Shown: positions 16,732-25,897, numbered from the stretch's first letter. The stretch: DNA of 64,000 bases from Pseudomonas sp. PDM18 (GCF_014852585.1 NZ_JACVBX010000005.1:186001-250000), one strand, 5' to 3'. The notes: a model not told the origin generated them from the sequence alone. Translations and numbers: made by a program.

Positions 16732-17529
16732 ATGTCGTTGATTTACAAGGCTTTACGCGCGACGCGAAACAGCGCGTGCAACGCGGCTTTTCCGCTTTCG
16801 ACGCGCCGCGCGGCGGGATGCGGAAAGGCTCTTTCCGCCTGCTTCCTCCTGCTGCTTCCCGCCCTGGCACAAGCCCAGGATGCGCGCGCGCAACTCGACG
16901 CTGCCGCGCAGCAGCAGGTCGCTGCCGAGCTGAAGGAAGCCGCGCGCAAGGCCGGCTGGAAAGGCATGACTTTCACCGTGAACAACAACCTGCCCAACAG
17001 CCTGGGCAAGCTCGCCGCCTGCCCCGGCGGCCCGCAGCTGCGTGCGCTCGAAGCGCCGGCCGCGGTCAGCGCGCGACGGCGTTTCGAAGCCTCCTGCAAA
17101 GGGCAGTCCGGCTGGCCGGTGACCTTCATCAGCCAGCCCACGGTGTACCTGCCGACCGTGGTCGCCAGCGGCGAGATCGCGCGCGGCCAGACGCTGGACG
17201 CGGCGCAACTCAAGCTCGCGCCGGTGGAGCTCGGCAAGAGCTCGCGGGGTTACTTCACCGATATCGCCGAGGTGGCCGGCAAGACGGCCCGCCGCCGCAT
17301 TCGCGCCGACCAGCCGCTGACGCCGGCACTGCTCGATGGAGCAATGCTGGTGCGGCGCGGCCAGCAGGTGAAGATCGTCGCCAGCCAGGACGGCATCCAG
17401 GCCAGCGCCGTCGGCGAGGCGCTGGCCAACGGCAAGCAGGACGAAGTGATCCGCGTGAAGAACCTGCGCAGCCAGAAGATCATCGAGGCGAAGGTGACGG
17501 CGTCAGGCGAGGTGAGCAGCATCTTCTGA
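16732..17529 (+). CDS. flgA: flagellar P-ring assembly chaperone FlgA
   Basis: A 265-residue periplasmic chaperone for FlgI, transcribed divergently from flgB. A hydrophobic signal segment (ALSACFLLLLPALAQAQ) is preceded by an unusually long basic N-region of about 32 residues. The C-terminal SAF/FlgA domain contains GEIARGQTLDAAQLKL and the end ...IIEAKVTASGEVSSIF. Start alternatives are ATG 16708 and ATG 16732; neither has a strong Shine-Dalgarno, and the shorter was taken. Confidence 0.9.
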   Translation: MSLIYKALRATRNSACNAAFPLSTRRAAGCGKALSACFLLLLPALAQAQDARAQLDAAAQQQVAAELKEAARKAGWKGMTFTVNNNLPNSLGKLAACPGGPQLRALEAPAAVSARRRFEASCKGQSGWPVTFISQPTVYLPTVVASGEIARGQTLDAAQLKLAPVELGKSSRGYFTDIAEVAGKTARRRIRADQPLTPALLDGAMLVRRGQQVKIVASQDGIQASAVGEALANGKQDEVIRVKNLRSQKIIEAKVTASGEVSSIF

Positions 17530-17587
17530 TGCTGCACCCGCTCACTGCCTACCCCCCCTGCAGGACGGTCGCGGTCACGGTCCGTTC

Positions 17588-18649
17588 CTACAGTGATGCG
17601 CTGCGGTCACCGCGGCCCAGCGAGCCCGGCAGCGCGACGATGGCTTCGGGCGCAGCAGCCGGCGCGGCAAACGTGGTCACCTCCACCAGCCGCCGCGCGT
17701 GGATGCTCGGCGCCGGCAGCACCGGCGCATCCAGCGGCGCCTCGCGGAAGCAGCGCAGGTGGTTGGCGACCATGTCGTAGCCGGACAGGTGGCTGAAGGC
17801 GATCCCGCCGGAGAAGCGCGGGTTGACGTCCATCAGCAGCGCCTCGCCGTCCTGCACCAGGAACTCCATATTGATGCAGCCGTTCACGTCCAGCACGCGG
17901 GCGACCTGTCCGGCCATCTCGACCAGTTGCGGATCGGCCAGCATGCGCACGGTCAGGCCCGCGCCAGTCGGCGTGCGCACCAGTTCCTGGCGCGCCATGG
18001 CCGCCCAGTCGCCGCTGCTCCGCTGGCGTACCACGTCCACCACGCAGACCTCACCCGGCAGCAGTGGCTGCACGATGTAGTCGCGGTCCGAGAAACGCTT
18101 GCGCACGTAGTGCAGGAAATCCGCGTCGCGCACCTGCATCAGCCCTTCGCAGTTACGCCCGTCGCGCGGCTTGGCGATCAGCGGCAGGTCCAGCCCCGGT
18201 ACGGGCAGGTCTTCCAGGCGCCAGGTGGGAATGGTGCGGATCAGCGCATCGTTGCGGAAGGCCTGGTGCACCAGCCACTTGTCGCGGGCGACGCGAATGG
18301 TCTCCAGGGGCTGCATGCACAGCGTGATGCCGCGTTCGGCGAACGCCTCGTGGTGCAGCGCAAAGGCATCGACCTCGGGGTCGATCAGCGGCACCACATG
18401 GGTCACCTGCTCGGATTCGCAGATCCTGAGGATGCGCTCCACATACTCGGTAACATTTCTCGCCGCCGGAACCCGATGGAAGGTATCCAGCAAAGCGGAG
18501 GTGGCGCACCAGTTGCGGGGTTGGGTATTGGTCCCCACCACCCGCGCGCCCCAGTGCTCGCGCAGCGATGAGATCACCGATTCGGCGGAGTAGGAGCCGA
18601 TGGCGGTGACCAGGCAGGTAAACCGGAAACCACCCGCCGGGCCGTTCAA
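17588..18649 (-). CDS. ATP-grasp domain protein (carbamoyl-phosphate synthase-like fold)
   Basis: A 353-residue soluble ATP-grasp enzyme, which would join a carboxylate to an amine or thiol via an acyl phosphate. An N-terminal Rossmann-like segment (TCLVTAIGSYSAESVISSL) precedes the ATP-binding core (LPLIAKPRDGRNCEGLMQV) and the metal/ATP site DVNPRFSGG near residue 285. It lies convergent to flgA and separate from the ynb-like operon. Substrate is unknown; such genes often sit with surface-polysaccharide or peptide-tailoring loci. It has no known flagellar role. Confidence 0.75.
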   Translation of the reverse strand: MNGPAGGFRFTCLVTAIGSYSAESVISSLREHWGARVVGTNTQPRNWCATSALLDTFHRVPAARNVTEYVERILRICESEQVTHVVPLIDPEVDAFALHHEAFAERGITLCMQPLETIRVARDKWLVHQAFRNDALIRTIPTWRLEDLPVPGLDLPLIAKPRDGRNCEGLMQVRDADFLHYVRKRFSDRDYIVQPLLPGEVCVVDVVRQRSSGDWAAMARQELVRTPTGAGLTVRMLADPQLVEMAGQVARVLDVNGCINMEFLVQDGEALLMDVNPRFSGGIAFSHLSGYDMVANHLRCFREAPLDAPVLPAPSIHARRLVEVTTFAAPAAAPEAIVALPGSLGRGDRSASL

Positions 18650-18786
18650 GATGCAGCCCCGCCGGTGATTTGCGGAAAGAGAGTGCTCATTGCTTCATGG
18701 CCCCGTGAAGATTCGACTGCTTACGCCCAAACACTCCGTTGCCGTACGACATTCCCGAAGGAATAGAGCAAGCGTAGCCGCGAACC

Positions 18787-18816
18787 GGCGCTCCGGAGTG
18801 GTTACCCCGGAGCGCC
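18787..18816. terminator. strong hairpin between ynbB and the ATP-grasp gene
   Basis: A perfect ten-base stem GGCGCTCCGG / CCGGAGCGCC with a ten-base loop lies 21 bases past the ynbB stop. No T run follows on the minus strand, so it may be a factor-dependent or 3'-protecting hairpin. The remaining 130 bases upstream of the ATP-grasp start show no clear promoter. Confidence 0.5.
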
Positions 18817-18836
18817 TGGGGGATTTCCGACGGGGG

Positions 18837-19766
18837 TCAGGTCCACCAGTAGCGGACGAAATGGAAGAACACCGGCGCGGCGAAACACACCGAGTCCAGG
18901 CGGTCGAGCATGCCGCCGTGGCCTTCGATCATGTGGCCCCAGTCCTTCACCCCACGGTCGCGCTTGATCGCCGACATCACCAGCCCGCCGAAGAAACCGA
19001 GGATGTTGATCATCAGGGCGATCAGCAGCGCCTGCCAGAAATTGAAGGGCGTGATCCACCACAGTGCGCCGCCGATCAGCGTGGCCAGCGTGACGCCGCC
19101 GATGAAGCCTTCCAGGGTCTTGGACGGCGACAGGTTCGGCGCGATCTTGCGCTTGCCCATGAGCTTGCCGCAGACGTACTGCAACACGTCGGACAGCTGC
19201 ACGACGATGACCAGGAAGGCGATCAGCAGCAGGTTGCGCCCTTCGTAGCCGGCGATCTCCAGGGTCAGCAGCGCCGGCACGTAGGAGATGCAGAACACCG
19301 CCAGCATCAGCGCCCACTGCACCTTCGAGGCGCGCTCGAGGAAGTGCTTGGAGTCACCGCCCAGCGAGGCGAGGATCGGCAGCAGCAGGAACACATAGAC
19401 CGGGATGAAGATGGAGAACAGCCCGTACCAGCCGATGCCGATCAGCAGGTACTGCATCGGCAGCACGAAGTAGAACGCCGCCACCAGCGCCGGATAGTCG
19501 CTGCGCCGGGTCGGCATCAGGGTGAGGAATTCGCGCAGGGCGTAGAACGACACCCCGTAGAACAGCAGGATCACCGCCCAGTGGCCGAGGGCGAAGGCGC
19601 AGCCGATCACCGCGACCATCACCCACCAGGCGTTGATCCGCGCGTTGAGGTTGTCGATCACCGCGTGCGGTCCGGGCGGCGCTTTCCAGCGCAGCACCGC
19701 GCCGACCAGCGAGGCGAGGACGAGGATGGCGCCGATGCCACCGAAGAGCAGCCAGGTCTGGTTCAT
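18837..19766 (-). CDS. ynbB: phosphatidate cytidylyltransferase, YnbB-like CdsA paralogue
   Basis: A 309-residue polytopic membrane protein of the CdsA family, making CDP-diacylglycerol from phosphatidate and CTP. The CdsA signature region is KIAPNLSPSKTLEGFIGGV followed by KRDRGVKDWGHMIEGHGGML.LDS near the end. In E. coli, ynbB lies in ynbABCD with relatives of the neighbours here. The start at 19766 was chosen because the first helix follows at once; upstream in-frame codons fall inside the acyltransferase gene. It is last in the operon, one base after it. Confidence 0.88.
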   Translation of the reverse strand: MNQTWLLFGGIGAILVLASLVGAVLRWKAPPGPHAVIDNLNARINAWWVMVAVIGCAFALGHWAVILLFYGVSFYALREFLTLMPTRRSDYPALVAAFYFVLPMQYLLIGIGWYGLFSIFIPVYVFLLLPILASLGGDSKHFLERASKVQWALMLAVFCISYVPALLTLEIAGYEGRNLLLIAFLVIVVQLSDVLQYVCGKLMGKRKIAPNLSPSKTLEGFIGGVTLATLIGGALWWITPFNFWQALLIALMINILGFFGGLVMSAIKRDRGVKDWGHMIEGHGGMLDRLDSVCFAAPVFFHFVRYWWT

Positions 19767-19767
19767 T

Positions 19768-20397
19768 TCAGCGACCCTCCGGTGCGGCGAGCTTGAGCAA
19801 CGCCTCGCGGGCGCGTTCGAGGAAAGCTTCCTTGGCCTCGCCCTCCTCCACCACCAGCGGTGCGCCAAAGCTCAGGGTGCACAACAGCGGCAAGGGCAGC
19901 GCGCGGCCCTTGGGCATCACGCGGTTGAGGTTGTCCAGCCACACGGGCACCAGTTCCACCTGCGGATGGGCCTTGGACAGGTGGTAGATGCCGCTCTTGA
20001 AGGGCAGCAGGCGTACTTCCTCATCGAGGTTGCGCGTGCCTTCGGGGAAGAGGATCAGCGAATCGCCGTCGGCCAGGGCGCGCTCCACCGGTTCCAGCGG
20101 GTTGCCGCCCTCGGCGCCGCGCGTGCGGTCGATCAACACGCCATGGAACACGCGGTTGATGATGAAGCCACGCAGGCCGCCCTTGCCCCAGTAGTCCATA
20201 CCGGCGACAGGTCGCGTACGGGACCGCAGCTCCGGCGGGAGCGAGGCCCAGAGCAGGACGAAATCGCCATGGCTGCTGTGGTTGGCATAGTAGATGCGCT
20301 GCGCCGGGATCGGCGTGGTGCCGATCCACAGGCTGCGCAGGCCGGTCACCGCACGGGCGCCGGCGATGATGGCGTAGGCGCAGAGTCGTTCCAGCAT
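19768..20397 (-). CDS. 1-acyl-glycerol-3-phosphate acyltransferase (PlsC-like)
   Basis: A 209-residue acyltransferase with the NHSSHGD motif (the H-x4-D catalytic box) and FPEGTRNLDEE, the two hallmarks of lysophosphatidate acyltransferases. It would make phosphatidate, the substrate of the adjacent CdsA-like enzyme. Start at 20397 gives a short N-terminal segment before the catalytic box. E. coli ynbABCD has no such gene, so this operon is an extended form. Confidence 0.88.
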   Translation of the reverse strand: MLERLCAYAIIAGARAVTGLRSLWIGTTPIPAQRIYYANHSSHGDFVLLWASLPPELRSRTRPVAGMDYWGKGGLRGFIINRVFHGVLIDRTRGAEGGNPLEPVERALADGDSLILFPEGTRNLDEEVRLLPFKSGIYHLSKAHPQVELVPVWLDNLNRVMPKGRALPLPLLCTLSFGAPLVVEEGEAKEAFLERAREALLKLAAPEGR

Positions 20398-20411
20398 TGC
20401 GGGTGGATTCC

Positions 20412-20858
20412 TCAGGATTGAAAGGTCAGGGTGATCAGGCACAGCAGCGCGACGAGCCATTGCACCGCGCAGAGCTGCACCTGCCGGCGCAGCAGGACGA
20501 GTGCGCCACGGCTGCGCTCGCTCCAGGGGCGGCCGGCCTTGTCCGCCGGCACTCCGGCGTAGGTCGCCAGGGCATCGTCCAGTTGCCGGGTTTTCTCCGG
20601 CAGCGCCTCTCCGGCATTGGCCATGGCTTCGAACAGGTCCGCGTCCAGCGCCACGCGCATGGCATAGAACTTCTGCACCAGCCCGAGCAGGACCAGCAAT
20701 GCCATGCTCAGGCTGAACGCCAGGGTGGCGCTGGCCATCAGCACGCCGTAGAAACCCAGGGCCAGCGCCAGCACGGTAAGCGCCGAGGACAGGCCATTGA
20801 GACTGCTGCCACGGCGCAGCAGGCTGGCCACCAGGATCAGCGCGGGATCAACCGACAT
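20412..20858 (-). CDS. unknown membrane protein in the ynb-like operon
   Basis: A 148-residue protein with two hydrophobic segments near residues 25-62 and a C-terminal one (QLCAVQWLVALLCLITLTF), separated by an acidic/Arg-rich soluble loop. It is not recognised. It overlaps the ynbD stop by 11 bases and precedes the acyltransferase by 14, so it is part of the same transcript and probably acts with these lipid enzymes. Confidence 0.75.
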   Translation of the reverse strand: MSVDPALILVASLLRRGSSLNGLSSALTVLALALGFYGVLMASATLAFSLSMALLVLLGLVQKFYAMRVALDADLFEAMANAGEALPEKTRQLDDALATYAGVPADKAGRPWSERSRGALVLLRRQVQLCAVQWLVALLCLITLTFQS

Positions 20859-22197
20859 GACTCACCTCCTGTGACAGGTTCGGCTGGCCGGCGATCTGCG
20901 CCAGCACGACCAGTTGTTCGGCCTTGAGCACCACCTGTGGACGCGCGTGGCGAACCTGCGCCAGCGCATCCTCGAGCGTGGCTGCACGGCCGGATATCAG
21001 CAGCCACGCCGCTACTATCGTGGCGCTGCGCGAGTAGCCCAGTGCACAGCACACCAGCACAGAGCCTTCGGCGTGCAGTCGCTGGATCAGCTCCGCGCCT
21101 TGCCGGCACTGCTCGACATTCGGCGCTACCAGGTCGAGCAGCGGAAGGCACTCGTAACGACGGGCCTGCGCGGTGCAGGGCAGCTCGGCGCACAGGTCGA
21201 GTATCGACAGGCTCGGCAGATACCGGGGCTGGTACCAGTCCGGCAGGCGCCCGAGCCAGAGGCCCGGTAGCACTTCGTCCGGCTGCGGATGGCGCCGCGT
21301 CCACCAGCGCGCATTGAGCCACGCGCCAAGCCAATAAGGCGCCAGCAGCCAGGAGACCGCCACCGAATGGCGGCCGTCCGGGCGCTTCTGGAAGCCCACC
21401 GTGCCGATCCCCAGGTAACACAGCGCGACCAGCACCAGGGAGACCGCCGGCCAGCACAGCCAGAGCCACAGGCCGCCCCCGGCCAGCGCCAACACCAGGC
21501 AGAGCAGCGCCCCGCCGGCGTAGAGTGCCGCCAGCCGACGCCGTTGCGGATCACCACTGAGGCTCCACGCCCGCAGCGGCGAGCGCACCTCCCGGGGCCA
21601 CAACCAGACGCAGAAGAAGCCCAGCAGCGCACCGGTCGGCACATCGATGAAATGGTGTTGCCAAGTGGTCAGCACCGACAGGCCGATCAGCGCGAACCAG
21701 CCGTGTAGCAGCCAGCGCCATGCGCCGCTGGCGTAGCGACCGTAGGCAACCCAGAGGATCACCAGCAGGGCGATGTGCAGCGAGGGCGCCTGGTTGAACG
21801 GCTTGTCGAAGCCCATCAGCAGGTCGAACAGCACACCGAAGTAGCCGTCCAGCATGGGCCGCTCGAAGCTGAAACGCAGCGGGAACAGCAGGAAGCAGGC
21901 CACCGCCACGACCTGCGCGGTGAGCAGGCGCAGGGCGTGGCAATCCAGCCCGCGCCGGGTCCGCGGCAGCAGGAAGGACAGCCCGTAGAGCAGGTCGATG
22001 GACCAGTACGGAATGATCGTCCAGGGCCACAGCGGCGTACCGCGCTCCCAGTCGAACACCAGGACTCCGACCGACTCGCGCTGCCCCGCCACCCAGTTGG
22101 CGAAGCCATAGCTGAGGAAGAAGAACGGCCCGAGGAACAGCAGCCAGATCACCGCACGCCGCAGGACTCCGGGATCACGCGCCGGCATCGACGCCAT
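20848..22197 (-). CDS. ynbD: YnbD-like PAP2 phosphatase / dual-specificity phosphatase fusion
   Basis: A 449-residue membrane protein. The N-terminal half is a PAP2-type lipid phosphatase with several helices and the motif region PSLHIALLV...TWQHHFIDVPTGALLG. The C-terminal part (from about residue 315) is a dual-specificity phosphatase with the loop VCCALGYSRSA (Cys-x5-Arg). Architecture and size match E. coli YnbD. Its start overlaps the ynbC stop (TGATG). Likely it removes a phosphate from a lipid head group made by the operon; the substrate is unknown. Confidence 0.87.
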   Translation of the reverse strand: MASMPARDPGVLRRAVIWLLFLGPFFFLSYGFANWVAGQRESVGVLVFDWERGTPLWPWTIIPYWSIDLLYGLSFLLPRTRRGLDCHALRLLTAQVVAVACFLLFPLRFSFERPMLDGYFGVLFDLLMGFDKPFNQAPSLHIALLVILWVAYGRYASGAWRWLLHGWFALIGLSVLTTWQHHFIDVPTGALLGFFCVWLWPREVRSPLRAWSLSGDPQRRRLAALYAGGALLCLVLALAGGGLWLWLCWPAVSLVLVALCYLGIGTVGFQKRPDGRHSVAVSWLLAPYWLGAWLNARWWTRRHPQPDEVLPGLWLGRLPDWYQPRYLPSLSILDLCAELPCTAQARRYECLPLLDLVAPNVEQCRQGAELIQRLHAEGSVLVCCALGYSRSATIVAAWLLISGRAATLEDALAQVRHARPQVVLKAEQLVVLAQIAGQPNLSQEVSHVG

Positions 22198-23954
22198 CAG
22201 CTGCGCTCCCGGCGGGCCAGGGAGACGGTGAAGATGCCGTCCTCATCGATGCGCTGGGCCAGCTTGCGGAACCCGGCGGCGGCCACCAGCTGATCCATCT
22301 CCAGTTGCGTGCGGCGGCGCATCACCCAGGCCTGGCCGGCACGGTGACTGGTCAGCGCACGGGCGATGAGCTCCAGTTGCGGGTGCCAGGGCTGGCCGGT
22401 GTAGATCAGGTAGCCGCCCTCTTCCACCGCCTCGCCCAGGCCGGCCAGCGAACCGCTGACCATGGCGTTGTCGGCAAACAGCTCATAGAGGCCGGAGACC
22501 ACCGCCAGTGTCGGCTTCGGCTCGACGGCGGCGAGGTCGGCGCTGTCGAAGGCATCGCCCTGCACGAAGCGGGCGCGCTCCGTCAGGCCCAGACGCTCGA
22601 TCAGCGCCGAGCCCTCGCGCACGTTCAGATCGCTGTAGTCGCGCAGCAGCACGCTCTCGGGCAGCGTCTCGAGGCCTTGCAGCGCCTCAAGAATGTAGCG
22701 CCCGTGGCCGGCGGCGATGTCGAGGATGCGCACCTCGCGGCCCTGCTCGCGCAGGCTGGCCATGGCCAGGCGCAGCAGTTCCTCGATGTTCACCTTGCGC
22801 TGGCGGATGCCGCGCCAGCCGGCAGACTCCAGGTAGGTGCGGTCGATCATGCGGCCCACCGGCCCCGCGCCAGCGGGATGATTGCGGTAGACGTAATCCA
22901 GGGTGCTGCCGGAATCGAAGCCGGTCTGGAAGCCGAGGTTGATACCGTCGGACAGCAGCCGGCCGAGGCGCATGTTGGCGCGGGTCGCACGCCAGTAGAG
23001 ATCGCGGATCGACCAGGCCGGCAGCGGCGTCGCCAGAGCTTCCGCCTCGGCGCAGGTGTAGCCGAAGCGGTCGGCGCCACGCAGGTCGGCGAGTTCGGGC
23101 TGGCGGGCGAAGCACTCGAGGATGAAGCGCCGCGCGCGCGTGGTCGCCTGCCCGCGGTTCAGCTCACCGAGGGTGTCGTGGAAGAAGCCGGGCAGGATGT
23201 GCAGCTCCTTGCGCGCCGTGCCGAGGTTGTCGAAGAAGCGCTGCTGCGGTTTGCGGTGAACCACGAAGTCGGAACCGGAGATCAGCAGTTGCGTCGGCAC
23301 CTGGATCGCCTGGGCGTCGGCCACCACGCGGTCGGCCGCCTCGTACAAGCCCAACAACACGTTCACCGAGATGGCCTTGGCGATCAGCGGGTCGCTGTCA
23401 TAGGAGGCGATGCGCTCGGGGTCGTGGGTGAGGAATTTCGCCTTCACGTAGCTGTTGACGAAGAAGTTGCCGCGCCACCAGCGCGCCAGCTTCAGGCCCG
23501 GCCGGGCGAAAGGTACGTAGAGCTTGACCTTGAAGGCCGGCGAGGCGAGCACCAGGCTGCGGATCGGCGGCGCATAATCGTGCACCCAGGTGGAGGCGAC
23601 CACCGCACCGACGCTCTGCGCCACCACGGCCATATCGCTGATGGCGATGCCATAGGTGGAGGCGATGTGCTCGACGAAGGTCTGCACGTCGCGCACGCTG
23701 GTGCCGAAGCTCGGGCTGTCGCCGCGTGCGCCGGGCGACTGGCCGTGGCCGCGGGCATCCCAGGCGAAGACGTCGAAGCCGGGCAGGTCGAGTTCGTCGG
23801 CCAGGTGGCCGATGCGCCCGGAATGCTCGTGGCCGCGATGGAAGAGCAACACCGCGCGGCGCGGCTCGTCGCTGCCGGCGGCGGCCGGCCAGTGGCGGTA
23901 GAACAGCTCGACGCCGTCATGGGTAACGAAGTGATGATTCGAAGACTCGCGCAT
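22197..23954 (-). CDS. ynbC: YnbC-like alpha/beta hydrolase - SAM methyltransferase fusion
   Basis: A 585-residue protein, the same length as E. coli YnbC. The first ~300 residues are a serine hydrolase of the monoacylglycerol-lipase type with FHRGHEHSGR, WDARGHGQSPG and a nucleophile elbow AQSVGA (Ser114). The C-terminal ~200 residues are a class I methyltransferase with motif I VRILDIAAGHGRY. No signal peptide is seen. The pairing suggests deacylation or exchange of a lipid together with methylation of a head group; this is inference. Confidence 0.9.
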   Translation of the reverse strand: MRESSNHHFVTHDGVELFYRHWPAAAGSDEPRRAVLLFHRGHEHSGRIGHLADELDLPGFDVFAWDARGHGQSPGARGDSPSFGTSVRDVQTFVEHIASTYGIAISDMAVVAQSVGAVVASTWVHDYAPPIRSLVLASPAFKVKLYVPFARPGLKLARWWRGNFFVNSYVKAKFLTHDPERIASYDSDPLIAKAISVNVLLGLYEAADRVVADAQAIQVPTQLLISGSDFVVHRKPQQRFFDNLGTARKELHILPGFFHDTLGELNRGQATTRARRFILECFARQPELADLRGADRFGYTCAEAEALATPLPAWSIRDLYWRATRANMRLGRLLSDGINLGFQTGFDSGSTLDYVYRNHPAGAGPVGRMIDRTYLESAGWRGIRQRKVNIEELLRLAMASLREQGREVRILDIAAGHGRYILEALQGLETLPESVLLRDYSDLNVREGSALIERLGLTERARFVQGDAFDSADLAAVEPKPTLAVVSGLYELFADNAMVSGSLAGLGEAVEEGGYLIYTGQPWHPQLELIARALTSHRAGQAWVMRRRTQLEMDQLVAAAGFRKLAQRIDEDGIFTVSLARRERS

Positions 23955-24017
23955 AACTTCCTCTGTTCGATGGCTTGCGGGACTGTCCGGTCCCCGTCCT
24001 GAGATGGCGGCCCTGGC

Positions 24018-24635
24018 TCAGGCCTGTGGTTGTTTCTGCTCGGCCAGCCCCTGGCGCACCCGGTTGAAGATAGTCAGCACCAGCAGCAGTGCCAGCAGCA
24101 CCAGCAGTGGATTCAGCCAGGCCAGCGGCAGTTGCCCAGCCGCCACGGCCGCGCCGAAAACGCCGAAGCACAGTGCGCGGTCGCTCTTGCCCATGGGCCC
24201 GTCGTATCGCCTGGAGGCACCTACCATCACACCGAGCACGCCGGCGTATTCGCTGATCACCGCCAGCAGGACCACCAGCACCACCAGCGCCGGGCTCACG
24301 CCCGGCAGCAGGGCGAACGGCAGGTAGAGCGCGCTGTCGGCTATGACATCGGTGAGTTCGTTGAGGTAGGCGCCCAGCTTCGACTGCTGGCCGAACTCGC
24401 GGGCGAGCATGCCGTCCATGGCGTTGAGTGCCATGCGCAGGAACATCCACAAGGGGATCAGCAGGAATATCCAGGCGTGGCCGGCCAGCAGCGCGACCGT
24501 GAGCGCCACCAGCAGCGAAAGGCCGCAGGCGGCCAGCGTCACCTGGTTGGCAGTGACGCCGCGCTCGTACAGGCAGGTAACCATGGGGCGGAGCAGGTTC
24601 TGGAAACGGGACTTGAGCTGGTAGACGGAGATCAT
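24018..24635 (-). CDS. ynbA: CDP-alcohol phosphatidyltransferase, YnbA-like
   Basis: A 205-residue membrane enzyme and first gene of the operon. It would transfer a phosphatidyl group from CDP-diacylglycerol to an alcohol. The catalytic motif reads NAMDGMLARE, then GAYLNELTDVIAD, so the first Asp of the usual DxxDGxxAR is Asn and the third is also Asn, as I recall for E. coli YnbA. With YnbB it could make an unusual phospholipid. It ends 63 bases before ynbC. Confidence 0.87.
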   Translation of the reverse strand: MISVYQLKSRFQNLLRPMVTCLYERGVTANQVTLAACGLSLLVALTVALLAGHAWIFLLIPLWMFLRMALNAMDGMLAREFGQQSKLGAYLNELTDVIADSALYLPFALLPGVSPALVVLVVLLAVISEYAGVLGVMVGASRRYDGPMGKSDRALCFGVFGAAVAAGQLPLAWLNPLLVLLALLLVLTIFNRVRQGLAEQKQPQA

Positions 24636-24859
24636 GAGGTTCCTTTCTCACAGTTCGCAACGAGGGATTCGGTCGAACGATCCACAACCTTGTGGACCCG
24701 GGGAGCTTAGCCGCACCCCGGCCCCTGGGCTGTCAGATACGTCTCAACAACATAGATGACCGCTCCTGAGCAAAAGGACACATGCGTTAGACCGGCGATG
24801 CCCGCGCGGCGCCGGCCGGTATCGCCGGAATCCCCGCGCCAATTTTTTTTCATCCACCC

Positions 24860-24887
24860 TTAATCCTTCCCCGCGAGCTGTCGCCTT
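24860..24887 (+). promoter_or_regulatory. candidate FliA (sigma-28) promoter of lafA
   Basis: TTAATCCT, a 12-base spacer, then GTCGCCTT ends about 54 bases before the flagellin ATG. The same arrangement (TTAAGTTT, 12 bases, GTCGCCCT) precedes flgM at 35001-35028, and the two spacers also agree (TCC.GCGAG). It departs from the enteric -10 GCCGATAA, so it is proposed as the promoter form of the lateral FliA. The rest of the 306-base gap between ynbA and lafA shows a T-rich tract (24843-24850) and no gene. Confidence 0.55.
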
Positions 24888-24941
24888 ACCCCTTCAGCAG
24901 GCACAACGCCGGCTTCATTCAGCTCATACAGGAAGTCCACC

Positions 24942-25823
24942 ATGGCCTTGTCGATTCAAACCAACTACTCCTCCCTGATCACCCAGACCAACCTGGGCAA
25001 GACCAACAGCCTGCTGGCCACCAACCAGCAGCGCCTGGGCACCGGCCTGCGCATCAACTCCGCCGCCGACGACGCCGCCGGCCTGCAGATCGCCACCCGC
25101 CTGAATGCCCAATCGCGCGGCATGGACGTGGCAATGCGCAACACCAGCGACGCCATCTCCCTGATGCAGACCGCCGACGGCGCCTTCAGCGAACTGACCG
25201 ATATCACCCAGCGCATGAAGGACCTGGCCACCCAGGCTGCCAACGGCACCAACTCCACCGACGACGGCAAAGCCCTGTCGGCCGAGTTCAACGAGCTGGG
25301 CAAGGAGCTGACCAACATCATCTCCAACACCAAGTTCGCCGGTGACGCGCTGTTCGGCGTCGATGGCGCCAGCGGCAAGTTCGGCACCACTGGTGGCGTG
25401 ACCTTCCAGATCGGTTCGGACAAGGCCGAGACCCTGAACGTCGACGTAGCTACCCAGCTCAAGGCCGTCACCGACGCCTTCGGTACCCTGACCAAGCAGT
25501 TCGCCGCTACCCCGGCGGCCGGCACCGAGCTGGAAACCATCACCGACGCCAACACCGCCATCGATAACGCCAGCTCCGCGCTGGACGCCATCGGCAGCCT
25601 GCGCGCGCAGTTCGGTGCGAACATCAACCGCCTGCAGCACACCTCCAACAACCTGGCCAACATGAAGGACAACACCGACCTGTCCAAAGGCCGCATCATG
25701 GACGCCGACTTCGCCGTCGAAAGCGCCAACATGAGCAAGAACTCCATGCTGATGCAGTCCGGCATCTCCATGCTCAAGCAAGCTGGCCAGATGCCCAGCA
25801 TGATCATGGGCCTGCTGGGCTAA
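24942..25823 (+). CDS. lafA: lateral flagellin
   Basis: A 293-residue flagellin. The conserved N-terminal D0/D1 region runs [39 protein letters not shown] and the C-terminal one [20 protein letters not shown] to ALMGLLG-like [11 protein letters not shown]. The variable middle is short (~100 residues), which fits a small lateral-type flagellin rather than the longer polar FliC of Pseudomonas. It is exported by the flagellar type III system with FliS as expected chaperone. A terminator follows, and a FliA-type promoter precedes. Confidence 0.95.
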   Translation: MALSIQTNYSSLITQTNLGKTNSLLATNQQRLGTGLRINSAADDAAGLQIATRLNAQSRGMDVAMRNTSDAISLMQTADGAFSELTDITQRMKDLATQAANGTNSTDDGKALSAEFNELGKELTNIISNTKFAGDALFGVDGASGKFGTTGGVTFQIGSDKAETLNVDVATQLKAVTDAFGTLTKQFAATPAAGTELETITDANTAIDNASSALDAIGSLRAQFGANINRLQHTSNNLANMKDNTDLSKGRIMDADFAVESANMSKNSMLMQSGISMLKQAGQMPSMIMGLLG

Positions 25824-25869
25824 GCCCCGGCCAGCGCGAGGTGCCCCCCCTCGCGCGCCCTGATCCGCC

Positions 25870-25897
25870 AACGCCCCGCCTCGACGGGGCGTTGTGC
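25870..25897 (+). terminator. intrinsic terminator after lafA
   Basis: A nine-base stem AACGCCCCG / CGGGGCGTT with a six-base loop lies about 46 bases after the flagellin stop. The T tract is weak (TT-GTGCTGT), so it may not be fully efficient. Confidence 0.7.
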
